A stretch of 64,000 bases of DNA from Dactylonectria macrodidyma (GCA_020744425.1 JAGMUV010000035.1:496001-560000); one strand, 5' to 3'. Shown: positions 53,362 to 63,679, numbered from the stretch's first letter. Notes: generated by a model not told the origin, from the letters alone. A program made the numbers and translations.

Positions 53362-55195
53362 CTAAATTTGGTTGTGATAGAAGTACCAGCAAGCCTGCCG
53401 GGTACAAATTACTACATCACACTGCAAGCAGCCCGAACTTGTCATCGTCGGCCGCCTTCGATTGAGCTGACTTGGCTGTGCCGCCCTTAGAGGCCCCCGA
53501 CCCTGCCGGGGCTCATTGAATCTGATCCCTTTACAGCCGAGGCAGCTAGATTTTTTCCCTCTTGAGACTCTTTTATGCTGTATTGTAGGCGTAAATGTGT
53601 CGCCGGACCGATATCTCTGCCTCGAGGCTGCGGTAGCTGTGTAAGTGCGGATGAGGTCATTATAGATGCGTTGCCTCCACGCTGTCTGTGACTCAATTCG
53701 CGGCCAACTAGGGTCTCCGTGGAATTGAAGAAGGTAGCTGTTGATGAGTGCAGTCTCGAGGAGGAAGCACCATGCAATAGCCCGCCAAGCGCCCTTATAA
53801 ACACGATGATCCATTCCCAGCTTTGCTCGTAGTTGATCGCCAATATCGACCGCGCCTATGTGATCGTTGTAGTCAGTCGCGATAGACGGCTGCCAAACCT
53901 TTAGCACAGGGTGCGCACCAAAAAAGTGCTTGATTTGCCGTGCCCGGGCTTGTGTTGACGTCGGCCGCCGGCGGATGCGTTGTTCGATCTCGTGCCCTGT
54001 GTATACCGTTGATAACAGTAGCACTAGGGCGTTATCTTTCCATGCGATTTGATTCACCTGCGGCTTCAAGAGACGGATTATTAAGGGAAATACTAAGAGA
54101 TATGTTATACAGAACGCTGACCTGATCGTCCGGCGTGGGAACTGTCACTAGGCCATTCTACTGCTAAGGCAGTTTGCCTTTCCGATCCTGGGCCTTTAAT
54201 AGCACAAGAGGCCTATACAGACCACAGTTAGTGCGGCAGGTGCCCGTAGCCCCGATGCCTCGCTTCCTGAGGACTCGGAAGAGCTTAGGCGAGTAAAAGA
54301 GGTTATCTAAGAAGACGTGGTATGTGGCATCCGGCAGCTGATTAACTAGGGCAATAACCATGCTTTGTGTCGGGTTGAGGGTCGCTTTAGGCGGCCCTGG
54401 TCTCTGTGATAGTCGCTTGCTTACAGGACCGAGGGTTGTGAAAGGCGTATGCCAAATCCAACGCAGGAAATAGCCTCGTTGTGCCACAACCCAAACCTTG
54501 AAGCCCGTTGGAGTCGGCTTGGTCTTAATGGTGACTGTCTCTCGTGCTCTCCCTGTGAAGCCGATGATGCCCTCATCTATAGCGATATGTGTGCCCGGTT
54601 GGAAGAGCTTTGTAGACGCCTGCTGTATCAGCTGAGACCACTCATCAACCTTCTTAAAGTTCTTCGCGATGCCGTCATCTGCATCAATCGGGGCGGTCGT
54701 ATCGTATGGTCGGAGGCGGCGATAGAGGAGTTGAAATCGGTCAAAAGTCATGAATTTAATGATAGGATGCTTTGGCTGCATTGAGTCTTCTTCTGAGGTC
54801 TTTTAGTGGTCCCTGACTGCAATTTCCTTATGAAGACCTATGTAAATAACGATTCTAAGCTATAGGAAGACTTCAGCAGCAGACAGAGGTCTTGGTGCTT
54901 GTCCGGGCTCGAAACTGGCTGCTATTGCTGTATTCGAGTAGCTGACCTATCTCTCAACTAGCATTTCAGGTAGAAAGAGCTGGAAAAGTGACAACGGCGT
55001 TGAAGGAAGGGTTGCGATGATAGGGCTGCGTTGAGAGATGCAAAAAGGCTTGAAGTTGTAGCCACGTTGTGATGTAGGCGGCACATCCGGCCGGCAGGTG
55101 TTATCAGCTGCCTGTTCCTGTTGGCATTCATCTAGGCAGATATCAAGCTCTTCGTCAAAAGCGTTTGCAGCTAGGCTGTGCTTTACTGTATCCAT
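53362..55195 (-). pseudogene. piggyBac-type transposase pseudogene (third copy)
   Basis: Three minus-strand segments collinear with the intact copies. 54947-55195 is the N terminus (MDTVKHSLAANAFDEELDIC ... TPLSLFQLFLPEMLVE), followed by stops and a shift. 54164-54781 is the core, with HIAIDEGIIGFTGRARETV and VFLDNLFYSPKLF. 53362 to about 54060 is the C-terminal half, with QVNQIAWKDNALVLLLSTVY, AVDIGDQLRAKLGMDHR and the Cys-rich tail CLQCDVVICTRQACWYFYH. The intron position before VNQIAWKDNA is preserved. The residue before the third Asp is diverged (VDIGDQ, not VDRGDQ). The 54785-54946 gap carries stop codons, so the copy is dead. Element ends were not identified. A MULE begins about 50 bp upstream of its start codon. 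Confidence 0.85.
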
Positions 55196-55260
55196 TGGAG
55201 TAGTTCATTAATTGCGTACATAGTAATTTTGGTGGTGTTGATTCTGGGGGGCTCATACAG

Positions 55261-55314
55261 GCACAGCTAGCTGTGCCAATAAGACCACGTGACTTTTTGC
55301 ACAGCTAGCTGTGC
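55261..55314. repeat. Paired 16-bp palindromes in MULE A left terminus
   Basis: GCACAGCTAGCTGTGC at 55261-55276 and again at 55299-55314, start to start 38 bp. CACGTGAC lies at 55286-55293, 25 bp after the first start. The spacing and the CACGTGAC are identical in element B, although its palindrome sequence differs. Confidence 0.95.
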
Positions 55315-55768
55315 AAATAAGATCTGTTATGTAAGCCCGATACGTGTGTGAGTAAGAGATATCCCTCTACTATTCAATCTACTGTGAACGGCCTCTAGTA
55401 ACTGTATTCCAGCTATCTAGTCCAGGATGCTATTTACATCAAAGATGAAGAAGAAAGAAAGAAATTCCTAAGTGCCCCTGAGCTGTGGAACGATTTCTCG
55501 TGCCTGGCGCGCACGAGCCTAGTACGTCTTGCGGCACAGCCGCAAGGATATGGGCCCTGGCCCATGACATCTACGGAAACAGCATCAATTTGTACAATTG
55601 AAGAGATACAGTGATTTACTATATACACAGCTCTTCAATATGTGATATATCATCTATTGGCAGCGTACCAGTCTGCCCAGGGCCGTGAAGAACGTACAAT
55701 ACCTACACTCGCATCATCTGAACACCACAGGTCCATAGCTATCAAGTGAATCACTTCAACGCGTGCAA

Positions 55769-55776
55769 TATATAAA
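55769..55776 (+). promoter_or_regulatory. TATA box of the MULE A small gene
   Basis: TATATAAA lies 66 bp upstream of the ATG at 55835 within a block (CACTTCAACGCGTG before it) conserved in element B, where TATATAAA is at 59949. Confidence 0.6.
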
Positions 55777-55834
55777 GCAGGGCTCTTTCACTTGAAAGAA
55801 GCTCTCTATTCCTTCATCAAACAGTATCGCAAAG

Positions 55835-56470
55835 ATGTACGACTGCAACCAAAGTCAGCGTCAGAACCCTCAAGACTTCCCAATCTTTGTAGACAATACA
55901 TCAACACTAGCAGGGGCAGTCTATCCTACAACTGCGAATATACGGGCTACTTTACATCCCATTACTAGCAACCAGCAACGAGAGCGGCGCCCCAATGATC
56001 CTTATCCAGCAACCGATCCTCTGCATATGCTCCATTGGTGGGTTCAACATACCTTGCCAAATGATCCAACCACCTCCAATGCTCTCTATGTCCAGAATCC
56101 TCAAGCCCTTGTGAGAGCCCACAACACTTAGTATCTTCCTCAAGGGGATCCTGTTACTGTGATCTCACGCCCATGGGGATATCAGGTTGAGGGAGAGTGG
56201 CATATTGCGTATTGGGATCAACGACTTCAGCAACGGCCACAGCGCGCCAATCCTGATATCAATCCCTATTGGAGTACATTCAACCTTCAGGCTATGGATC
56301 AGGTATATCGGAATCAGCAATTTACGGTCCCAGACACGACTTGGCCTTCACCGGCTGTAGGGATGACTACCTATATGCCAACAATCGTAACTTTAGAGAA
56401 TGCAGGAGTTCACATCGCGAATGTTGATCGAAATAGCTATATTCAGTGGTATTGGCAGGGAAGGCAATGA
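55835..56470 (+). pseudogene. MULE A accessory gene with internal stop
   Basis: The ATG at 55835 begins MYDCNQSQRQNPQDFPIFVD. The frame runs to a TAG at 56129-56131 and then stays open in the same frame from 56132 to the stop at 56468-56470, so a single nonsense codon separates two halves of a protein of about 211 residues. The second half is best conserved with element B: WGYQVEGEWHIAYWDQRLQQ, VPDTTWPSPAVGMTTYMPT and GVHIANVDRNSYIQWYWQG. In B the stop corresponds to a CAA codon. No signal peptide, Cys motif or membrane segment is seen; Asn, Gln, Pro and Trp are enriched. I do not recognise the family. It converges on the transposase gene. Confidence 0.75.
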
Positions 56471-57017
56471 TCTCTTTAGCTTTGGTAGCTCTCTCGCTCA
56501 TTCAATTGACGGCTACTAAGCCCACTTAACCCAATACTGCAACTCAGTCACAACTCTATCAAATCAAGCCATTGGGTCATTATAGATATACTCGGAAATT
56601 CGCCTTTTCTTCCTCTTTCTAGTGATATATACTTTGTTAGTGGAAGAGGTCTTTAGTGTAGACCACACCCGTCCGCAGGGTAGGAGCTGGAGAGGGGCAG
56701 ATGGCAAGAGGAAGCAAGCAAGTAGCTGTCTCCTGGGGGTTTGAGATACAGAAAGCAATTAATATACTGCTGTCTGATGTCTCTAGAGAGAAAGAGAAAA
56801 GAAATATCGAGAAGAGCTGCTGCGACAGCTATAGGGTAATAAGTGTCAAGCGACAAAAGGTGTCATACAAATTAAAGAAGGGAAAATGCGTGTCTTTTCA
56901 TTTGTCAGGCAGACTGATCGCCTTAAGTAGGGCCATCCTAGGCTAGCAGCTAGCCTCTACTGTATTAAAACACTAGGTGGACCGTTGACCCCATCACAAT
57001 ACCAATCACATTTTCCG
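56471..57017. other. Spacer between the convergent genes of MULE A
   Basis: Presumed 3' UTRs. The block before the transposase stop has short matches with the same spacer of element B (for example CCCACTTAACCC near 56521 and 60938), which suggests common origin. No gene is supported. Confidence 0.45.
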
Positions 57018-59531
57018 TCAATCTTGCAAATGTTGGTGGGGGGGAGGGGTTTTCCCACCTCCATACCATTCCTCCTGTAATTCACGATCTCTTTCAGCAG
57101 CATCCCAGACATGCCGCATCCCTCGCCGCTGTACGAAGGGCTGCTCTTCTCTCTCTCTCCCTACATTCTGTTCAACCCGTTCGTTCTCGGCTTTATCCCA
57201 ATCAAGATAACTCATCATCTCCTCCTTAGTCCACTCTCTAATGCCGTTTTTCTCCCTGCAATGCCTCCCCATTTGCTTGTAGTCAAGGCACCAGTCGTAC
57301 TCTGTTTTAGAGTAACGGGTAGGCAGCCCTATAGCCTTCCGGTATTGTTGATTGGTCTTGATGGCCCCCCGAGGCAATGTAGCATACCAGGCCTCTCGTG
57401 CTTCTTTGTATCGTTGGAAGATAGCAAGGGGGTCATCAACTCGTAATGCAGGCACTGCTCTTGCATTTGCTGTAGTAACAGTTGCTGGTCTGGCTGCTGG
57501 AGGAGATAGTACACGAGTTGCTGTACGTGTTGTTGTATGTGTTGTTGTAATGGCTACAATCTCGGATATTACAGAGGATCCTGATAGGGATGATGGGGAT
57601 AATGAGCGGGTTACAGAGCGAGTAGATGTGTGTGTTGTTGTATGCGTTGTTATAGAGGTTTGTGCAGAAGCCTGCAATAGATGTTCATAACGTAAGGGGC
57701 ATGCTTTAGACCTCATGTTGTGGCCTTGCTGATGACATCTCGAACACTTTGGCGGTGCCTTTGGTTGTACTGCTTTCTCAACAGCTTCAAATGCGCAAGG
57801 CTCACGCTGTGTGCTTCTTGGTGGCAGCGTTGAACTAGCTGCTAGACGGTCGAACTGCTTGCGAGGCTCAATGAGAAGCTGGGCGCTTCCTGAGCGTTGG
57901 AGATACCAATGTGAATGGAAATGATGTAGTAGAAGGGGCTGATACTCGTCCAGTAAAGGCTTCAGGCTATGAGCACAAGGCAGACCAAGAGTCTTAGTGA
58001 AAACTCCTGTACACGCAGGATGTTCTCTTGATAGTCGTTGCCGTTGAGCCTCAACCTTCCGCAGAGCTTCATGTGATATCCAACCACAGATGTTGCTATA
58101 CAATGCCCCAGATAGCTGAAGAGGTATGCTGATATGCTGCCTGGCTTGGTTTGCCTTGAGCTCGGCAAGCTGATTTACCAGAACAAGCTTGATGATCCTC
58201 CAGGCCTCGAAGAGGTCAACTTGCGATGTTTTCAGGTGACCTTTGATAAGATTGTGAATGCCTTCGCCCCGTGATGTCACATATTGCTCGAAGTGAAGGT
58301 ATTGGTTAACCCACGCCTTCACAAACCTCTCTTTGTAGAGATCTAGCCAGGTCTCCATGATATAGCCCACCTCGTTGATATGGCCAGGGATGTAACGGTC
58401 CTTGAACTTCTCAAGCCTCTCGTTGTAGATATCCTCAGTCGGTGAGGCTACAATCTCATGCCAAGAGTCGTAGAATTCCTTCCACTCTTTCTGCCCTTGA
58501 GAATCGTTTTTATCCCGAGTAAATGCGGGCATACAATAGGTCAGGACTGCTTTGTTGATATGCCATAAGCATAGCATCGGGGTTGACTGAGGGAAGCAAG
58601 AGGGAGAGGAAACAGCATTCATACAAGCAAGACAGCGATCTGTAAGTATTACAGAGGGAAGGGCTGCTCCATGAAGCTCATACATATACCGTAAACGCTC
58701 AAGAGCCCAGATGAAGTCATGCTCTTCCTCGCCGCTAAGGAATGCAAATGCAATACAGAAGGATCGTTGACAAGCATCAACACCAACTATATCGAGAAGA
58801 GGCATCTTGTACCTATTGGTCTTGTATGTGCAGTCCAATATAAGCACTTCAGGGTATAGTTTGAGGTATGCCAGTGATGTAGGATGTGCAAATAATACTG
58901 CTGTAACTCTGCTACTCTCGTCAAGGCGTATTTGACTCCAGAAGCCCTCACTCTTGAGCTGATCATCAAGGGCATGCATATTGCTTTGACCTCCGGCAAG
59001 GTCTCGCTTGCCCTGTGCAATGCAATTATAGATATCTTGCTGTGTAGCAATTATATCCGAGTTCATACGTAGGTATGACCTAATCTCCTTTGGCGCAATG
59101 CCGGCATTGGCGAGTTGTTGGACTGTTGATCTATCTGAGGATGATAGCTGACGATGTGTTGGATGTGCCAGTTGACTGAGGCTTGGTTCGTGATTGTGTT
59201 GACCAAAGCCAGCCCGAGGACGATGCCTTACACTCCATGTAGTCTTGCATAGGCTTTCCATTGCTATCACAGAGAAGAGGCATCCCGTACGACGTGATAT
59301 AGTTTGCCGTTGCCGTTTCTTTGGGCCAGGAGGGCGCCCTCCTCGGTCACAGCCGAAGATAACTCCAGTTCTTCTACTAGAGGTCTTCCAAGACTTTTGG
59401 ACTACAAAGGCATAGCCTCGTGGCGCTGCCCAAGCATTGATTGCTGCACGTAGTTCCTCCAGCGAGTTGTAGTCGCGTTCAGGAGGAAGGGCATCATCAG
59501 GGAAGCGACGGGGGCCCTCAATTGGGTTCAT
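57018..59531 (-). CDS. MULE transposase A, intact, 837 aa
   Basis: A single frame from the ATG at 59531 (MNPIEGPRRFPDDALPPE). The frame extends a further 24 codons upstream without an ATG. The N terminus (about 10-110) resembles a FAR1/WRKY-GCM-like DNA-binding domain (INAWAAPRGYAFVVQKSWKT ... CDRGG ... GCLFSVIA ... HNHEPSLSQL). The MULE core spans about 195-330: EVLILDCTYKTNRYKMPLLD (first Asp), PSVILTDRCLACMNAV (second Asp) and LCLWHINKAVLTYC, then the region holding the catalytic Glu. A SWIM-like segment CTGVFTKTLGLPCAHSL lies near 515, and a zinc knuckle CSRCHQQGHNMRSKAC near 605, followed by a Thr-rich linker (TTHTTTRT). No stop or frameshift is seen. It is closely related to the copy in element B. 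Confidence 0.92.
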   Translation of the reverse strand: MNPIEGPRRFPDDALPPERDYNSLEELRAAINAWAAPRGYAFVVQKSWKTSSRRTGVIFGCDRGGRPPGPKKRQRQTISRRTGCLFSVIAMESLCKTTWSVRHRPRAGFGQHNHEPSLSQLAHPTHRQLSSSDRSTVQQLANAGIAPKEIRSYLRMNSDIIATQQDIYNCIAQGKRDLAGGQSNMHALDDQLKSEGFWSQIRLDESSRVTAVLFAHPTSLAYLKLYPEVLILDCTYKTNRYKMPLLDIVGVDACQRSFCIAFAFLSGEEEHDFIWALERLRYMYELHGAALPSVILTDRCLACMNAVSSPSCFPQSTPMLCLWHINKAVLTYCMPAFTRDKNDSQGQKEWKEFYDSWHEIVASPTEDIYNERLEKFKDRYIPGHINEVGYIMETWLDLYKERFVKAWVNQYLHFEQYVTSRGEGIHNLIKGHLKTSQVDLFEAWRIIKLVLVNQLAELKANQARQHISIPLQLSGALYSNICGWISHEALRKVEAQRQRLSREHPACTGVFTKTLGLPCAHSLKPLLDEYQPLLLHHFHSHWYLQRSGSAQLLIEPRKQFDRLAASSTLPPRSTQREPCAFEAVEKAVQPKAPPKCSRCHQQGHNMRSKACPLRYEHLLQASAQTSITTHTTTHTSTRSVTRSLSPSSLSGSSVISEIVAITTTHTTTRTATRVLSPPAARPATVTTANARAVPALRVDDPLAIFQRYKEAREAWYATLPRGAIKTNQQYRKAIGLPTRYSKTEYDWCLDYKQMGRHCREKNGIREWTKEEMMSYLDWDKAENERVEQNVGREREEQPFVQRRGMRHVWDAAERDRELQEEWYGGGKTPPPHQHLQD

Positions 59532-59668
59532 TGTAGCAGAAGAAAGGCGCGGCAAGTTGAATTGATGCTGAAGAAGCCGTTGACTGTTGAATTGAAGGGC
59601 CAATTTGCGGTATATTACCCCTTTTCGGGCTTACATAACAGATCTTATTTGCACGGGACCTCATACCG

Positions 59669-59722
59669 GCACCACCGGTGGTGCGATTAATATCACGTGA
59701 CTTCCGGCACCACCGGTGGTGC
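59669..59722. repeat. Paired 16-bp palindromes in MULE B left terminus
   Basis: GCACCACCGGTGGTGC at 59669-59684 and 59707-59722, with CACGTGAC at 59694-59701. Geometry is identical to element A. Confidence 0.95.
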
Positions 59723-59948
59723 GAATAAGATCCGTTATGTAAGAGGCATTCGTGTGTGTGCAAGAGATATCTCTCTTCTATCAACAGAAACAGCATTTGA
59801 TCACATAATTGAAGAGAGAGGATGATGTGCTATATGTGTAGCTATTCAATGTATGATATATCATCTATTGGCAGCGTACCAGTATGCCCAAGGCTGTGAA
59901 TAACACCACAGCTATCACGATGCAAGTGAATCACTTCAACGCGTGTAA

Positions 59949-59956
59949 TATATAAA
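59949..59956 (+). promoter_or_regulatory. TATA box of the MULE B small gene
   Basis: TATATAAA in the same conserved block as in element A. It is now separated from the start codon by the LTR-like insertion at 59982-60186, so normal transcription of the small gene in B is probably disturbed. Confidence 0.55.
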
Positions 59957-59981
59957 TAGTTCTTTCTCTCGGAAGAAGCTC

Positions 59982-60186
59982 TGTCGCATATCAGCATGTC
60001 GCACACACGGCATAGCTTACCGGACTTCTCTCCGGTACTCCACTTGCAATTTCCGTTCCACAGGGATTTTGTCTTCTATATAAGACTGCAACGTCATTCT
60101 CTTTTGTAAAGTACAATTGTTCTTTAGATAATTCTCATCAATTGACTGGTGCCATCAATGATCCCTTTGGAGCCAATTGTCTGACA
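59982..60186 (+). mobile_element. LTR-like repeat (solo LTR), copy 2, 205 bp, with 5-bp duplication
   Basis: Begins TGTCGCATATCAGCATGTCG and ends GCCAATTGTCTGACA. It is flanked by AGCTC at 59977-59981 and 60187-60191. Element A has the undisturbed sequence GAAGCTCTCTATTCC at the corresponding place, with AGCTC only once, so this is a clean insertion with a known empty site. The 3' 70 bases or so match copies 1 and 3; the 5' part differs. It contains a TATATAAG element near 60077. Confidence 0.9.
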
Positions 60187-60221
60187 AGCTCTCTATTCCT
60201 ACATTAAACATCATCGTGAAA

Positions 60222-60858
60222 ATGTATAACCGCAGCCAAAGCCAGCGTCAAAACCCTCAAGTCTCAAGATATCCCCATCTTTGTGGATAATACAGCAACA
60301 CCAGCAGGGCCTTTAATAATAAACAGCAACAACCAGTTTATTCTACGGCCCATTGCCAATAACCAACAAGCACAGCCCCCAGCCCGCCTTCCTCACGCAT
60401 CAACGATTCCGTTCCCTGTTGAAGTTTGGAGGTCCGTTACTACCCTGCCAACAGATCCAATCTCCCCCACGATGCTCTATGCGGACCCCCAGGCGCTCGC
60501 AAGAGCTCAAACCATTCAATATCCTCCTCAAGGGCAGCCTGTTACCGTAGAGGTGCTGCCATTTGGATATCAGGTCAGGGGAAAGTGGCATATTGGGTAT
60601 CTCAATGACGTTCTTCATCAACGGCAACAGCGCCTTCATCCAGATACATCTCCTATGCGGACTTATAATCGACTTCAAACCCTTGCTAATTCATATCGTA
60701 ATATGAACATCACGGTTCCCGGCACGATATGGCCAACAGCCGCTGTAGGGATGACTACCAACCTACCAACACTCCGGGCAGTAGAGGGATCAGGGATTCA
60801 TATTTGGAATGTTGATCAAAATGGGTATGTTTCGTGGATATGGCAGGGAACGCAGTGA
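60222..60858 (+). pseudogene. MULE B accessory gene, frameshifted near its start
   Basis: The ATG at 60222 begins MYNRSQSQRQNPQ, collinear with element A. A 7-base tandem duplication (CTCAAGT followed by CTCAAGA) around 60256-60270 then throws the frame into a stop. The remaining frame is open to 60858 and encodes about 190 residues parallel to A: FGYQVRGKWHIGYLNDVLHQ, VPGTIWPTAAVGMTTNLPT and GIHIWNVDQNGYVSWIWQG. The codon that is TAG in A is CAA here, so A and B carry independent lesions in a gene that was once longer. The function is unknown. A start at a later codon cannot be excluded. Confidence 0.75.
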
Positions 60859-61077
60859 TATCATAGAATAATTCAATAACTGTAATATCATGGTGTGGTG
60901 CTGCATCTCTAGTTATCTTATGGGTGAGTACTGGGCCCACTTAACCCTACATATGAACTCGGCCATAACTTTATTGAATCAAGCCATTGGATCAGCATAG
61001 CTGTACTCAGGGATTTACCATTTCTTTCTCTTCCTAATGATATATAATAAGCACATTTCCTATTACTCTTGTAAATG
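60859..61077. other. Spacer between the convergent genes of MULE B
   Basis: Short presumed 3' UTR region, similar in part to the same place in element A. No gene. Confidence 0.45.
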
Positions 61078-63573
61078 TTAGTGGGGGGGGTTCTCATCTC
61101 TATACCATCTCTCCTGTAACTTAACATCTCTCTCAGCAGCATCCCATATATCTCGCATCCCTCGCCGCCCTGAGAAAGGCTGCTCTGCCATCTCTACCCC
61201 TACATTCTGTTCGACCCGCTCGTTCTCAGCTTTGTCCCAATCAAGATAACTCATCATCTCCTCCTTGGTCCAGTCTCTGATGCTGTTTCCCGCCTTGCAA
61301 TGACGCCCCATTTGCTTGTAGTCAAGGCACCAGTCATAGTCCGCTTTACTATAACGTAGAGGCAGCCTCATAGCCTTCCGGTATTGTTGATTGGTCTTGT
61401 AGGCTCCCCGAGGCAACGTAGCAAACCAAGCCTCTCGTGCTTCTTTGTATCGTTGGAAGATAGCACGGGGGTCATCAGTTCGTAATGCGGGCACCACTGC
61501 CGCATTTGCTGCAGGAACAGTTACCGATCTAGCTGCCGGAGGAGATAATACCTGAGTTATTGTACGTGTTGTTGTATGTGTTGTTGTAATAGTCTCGGAT
61601 ACGATAGAGGACCCTGATGGCGACGACGGGGATAATGAGCGGGTCACAGAGCGAGTAGATGTATGTGTTGTTATATGCGTTGTCGTAGAGGTTTGGGTAG
61701 GAGCCTGCAATAGATGCTCGTAGCGTAAGGGGCATGCTTTAGACCTCATGTTGTGGCCAAGCTCATGACATCTCGAACACTTTGGCGGTGCCTTTGGTTG
61801 TGCTGATTTCTCAACACGTTCAAATGCAGAGGGCTCACGCTGTGTGCTTGTTGGCGGCAGCGTTGAACTAGCCGCTAGGCAATCGAACTGCTTGTGAGGC
61901 TCAATAATGAGCCGGGGGGTTCCTGAGCGTTGGAGATGCCAATGTCGATGGAAATGATGTAGTTGAAGGGGCTGCTTTTGCTCCAGCAAAGGCTGAAGGG
62001 TATGAGCACAAGGCAGACCAAGAGTCTTAGTGAAGACCCCTGTACACGCAGGATGCTCTTGCAATAGTCGTTCCCGCTGAGCCTCAACCTTCTGTAGGGC
62101 TTCATGTGAGATCCAACCACGTATGTTGCCGTACAATACCCCTGATAGTCGAAGAGGTGTGCTGATATGCTGTCTGGCCTGGTTTGCCTCGAGTTCAGTA
62201 AGCTGGTTTGATAGAACAAGCTTGATAATCCTCCAGGCCTCAAAGAGGTCAACTTGCGAGCTTTTCATGTGAGATTTGATAAGCTGATGAATGCCCTCGC
62301 ACCGTGACGTAACATATTGCTCAAAGTGAAGGTATTGGTTAACCCACGCCTTGACAAACCTCTGTTTGTAGACATCTAACCAGGTCTCCATGATATAGCC
62401 CACCTCGTTGATATGGTCAGGGATATAACGCTGCTTGAACTTCTCAAGCCTCTCGTTGTAGATATCCTCAGTCGTTGAGGCTACAATCTCATGCCAAAAG
62501 CCGTAGAACTCCTTCCACTCTTCATGCCCTTGAGGAGTGTTATTATCTCGAGTAAATGCGGGCATACAGTAGGTCAGGACTGCTTTGTTGATATGCCATA
62601 AGCATAATAGCGAGGTTGACTCAGGGAAGCAAGAGGGAGAGGAAACGGCATTCATACAAGCAAGGCAGCGATCTGTAAGTATCACAGATGGAATGGCCAC
62701 TCCATGAAGCTCATACATAAACCGTAACCGTTGAAGGACCCAGATGAAGTCATCCTCTTCCTCGCCGCTAAGGAACGCAAATGCAATACAGAAGGACCGT
62801 TGACAGGCATCAACCCCAACCATATCGAGAAGAGGCATCTTGTACTTGTTGGTCTTATATGTACAGTCCAATACAAGCACTTCGGGATATGATTTGAGGT
62901 ATCCCAGCGACTGCGGATGTGCAAATAATACTGCTACAACTCTGCCACTCTCGTCAAGGCGAATTCGACTCCAGAAGCCCTCGCTCTTGAGCTGATCGGC
63001 AAGGGCATGCATATTGCTTTGGCCTTTAGCAAGCTCCCGTTTGCCCCGTGCAATGCAATTGTAGATATCTTGCTGTGTAGCAAGTGTATCCGAGTTCATG
63101 CGTAAGAAGGATCTGATCTCCTTTGGCGCAATACCGGCGTTGGCGAGTTGTTGGACTGTTGATTCCTCCAGGCTTGATAGCTGACGAAGCGTTGGATGTG
63201 CCAGTTGACTGATGCTTGGTTCGTGATTGTGTTGATCAAAACCAGCCCCAGGACGATGTCTCAGACTCCATATAGTCTTACACATGCTTTCCCTTGCTGA
63301 GACGGAGAAGAGGCAATCAGTACGACGTGAGTCGGTTTGACGACGCCGTTTCTTCGAGGCCGAGACCGAAGGGGGCTTCCCGGCACGGTCACAGTTGAAG
63401 TGAACCACCATTCTTCCACTCGGAGTCTTCCTGGATCTTCCGGTTACGAAGGCATAACCTCGCGGCGCTGCCCAAGCATTGATTGATGTATATAGTTCCT
63501 CCCGTGAGCTGAATTGGCCTTCAGGAGGAAGGGCATCATCAGGGAAGCGACGGGGGGCGTCAATTGGGTTCAT
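61078..63573 (-). CDS. MULE transposase B, intact, 831 aa
   Basis: A single frame from the ATG at 63573 (MNPIDAPRRFPDDALPPEGQ), collinear with transposase A and similar throughout. The N-terminal FAR1-like domain includes SINAWAAPRGYAFVTGRSRK and HFNCDRAGK. The core has EVLVLDCTYKTNKYKMPLLD, PSVILTDRCLACMNAV and LCLWHINKAVLTYC. The SWIM-like segment CTGVFTKTLGLPCAHTL, zinc knuckle CSRCHELGHNMRSKAC and Thr-rich linker are all conserved. Changes from A are mostly substitutions with a few small indels, for example extra SVSA residues near 110. This suggests that both copies evolved under protein-level constraint after they separated. No stop or frameshift is present. It probably acts on the palindrome-bearing ends of its own element. 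Confidence 0.92.
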   Translation of the reverse strand: MNPIDAPRRFPDDALPPEGQFSSREELYTSINAWAAPRGYAFVTGRSRKTPSGRMVVHFNCDRAGKPPSVSASKKRRRQTDSRRTDCLFSVSARESMCKTIWSLRHRPGAGFDQHNHEPSISQLAHPTLRQLSSLEESTVQQLANAGIAPKEIRSFLRMNSDTLATQQDIYNCIARGKRELAKGQSNMHALADQLKSEGFWSRIRLDESGRVVAVLFAHPQSLGYLKSYPEVLVLDCTYKTNKYKMPLLDMVGVDACQRSFCIAFAFLSGEEEDDFIWVLQRLRFMYELHGVAIPSVILTDRCLACMNAVSSPSCFPESTSLLCLWHINKAVLTYCMPAFTRDNNTPQGHEEWKEFYGFWHEIVASTTEDIYNERLEKFKQRYIPDHINEVGYIMETWLDVYKQRFVKAWVNQYLHFEQYVTSRCEGIHQLIKSHMKSSQVDLFEAWRIIKLVLSNQLTELEANQARQHISTPLRLSGVLYGNIRGWISHEALQKVEAQRERLLQEHPACTGVFTKTLGLPCAHTLQPLLEQKQPLQLHHFHRHWHLQRSGTPRLIIEPHKQFDCLAASSTLPPTSTQREPSAFERVEKSAQPKAPPKCSRCHELGHNMRSKACPLRYEHLLQAPTQTSTTTHITTHTSTRSVTRSLSPSSPSGSSIVSETITTTHTTTRTITQVLSPPAARSVTVPAANAAVVPALRTDDPRAIFQRYKEAREAWFATLPRGAYKTNQQYRKAMRLPLRYSKADYDWCLDYKQMGRHCKAGNSIRDWTKEEMMSYLDWDKAENERVEQNVGVEMAEQPFSGRRGMRDIWDAAERDVKLQERWYRDENPPH

Positions 63574-63679
63574 TGTAGCAGGAGAAAGGCGCGGCAAGTT
63601 GAATTGATACCGTAGAAGCTGTTGATCGTTGAATTGGGGGGCCAATTTGCAGTGTGTTATCCCTCTTCAACAAGGCCAC

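Larger units (their letters stand above)
55247..59654. mobile_element. MULE element A, right end split by element B
   Basis: The left terminus starts GGGGGCTCATACAG at 55247 and contains two palindromes GCACAGCTAGCTGTGC (55261, 55299). The innermost 30 bp (55311-55340, GTGCAAATAAGATC...GCCCGA) are exactly mirrored at 59625-59654. There the mirror stops four bases into the palindrome (GCAC), and element B starts at 59655. The rest of A's right end is therefore predicted to lie beyond the window, after B. Contents: a broken small gene (55835-56470, plus) converging on an intact transposase gene (57018-59531, minus). Confidence 0.85.

Noticed and set aside
57352..57690. Plus-strand 112-codon frame inside MULE transposase A
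   Set aside because: Antisense shadow of the Thr-rich linker; repetitive codons keep the other strand open.
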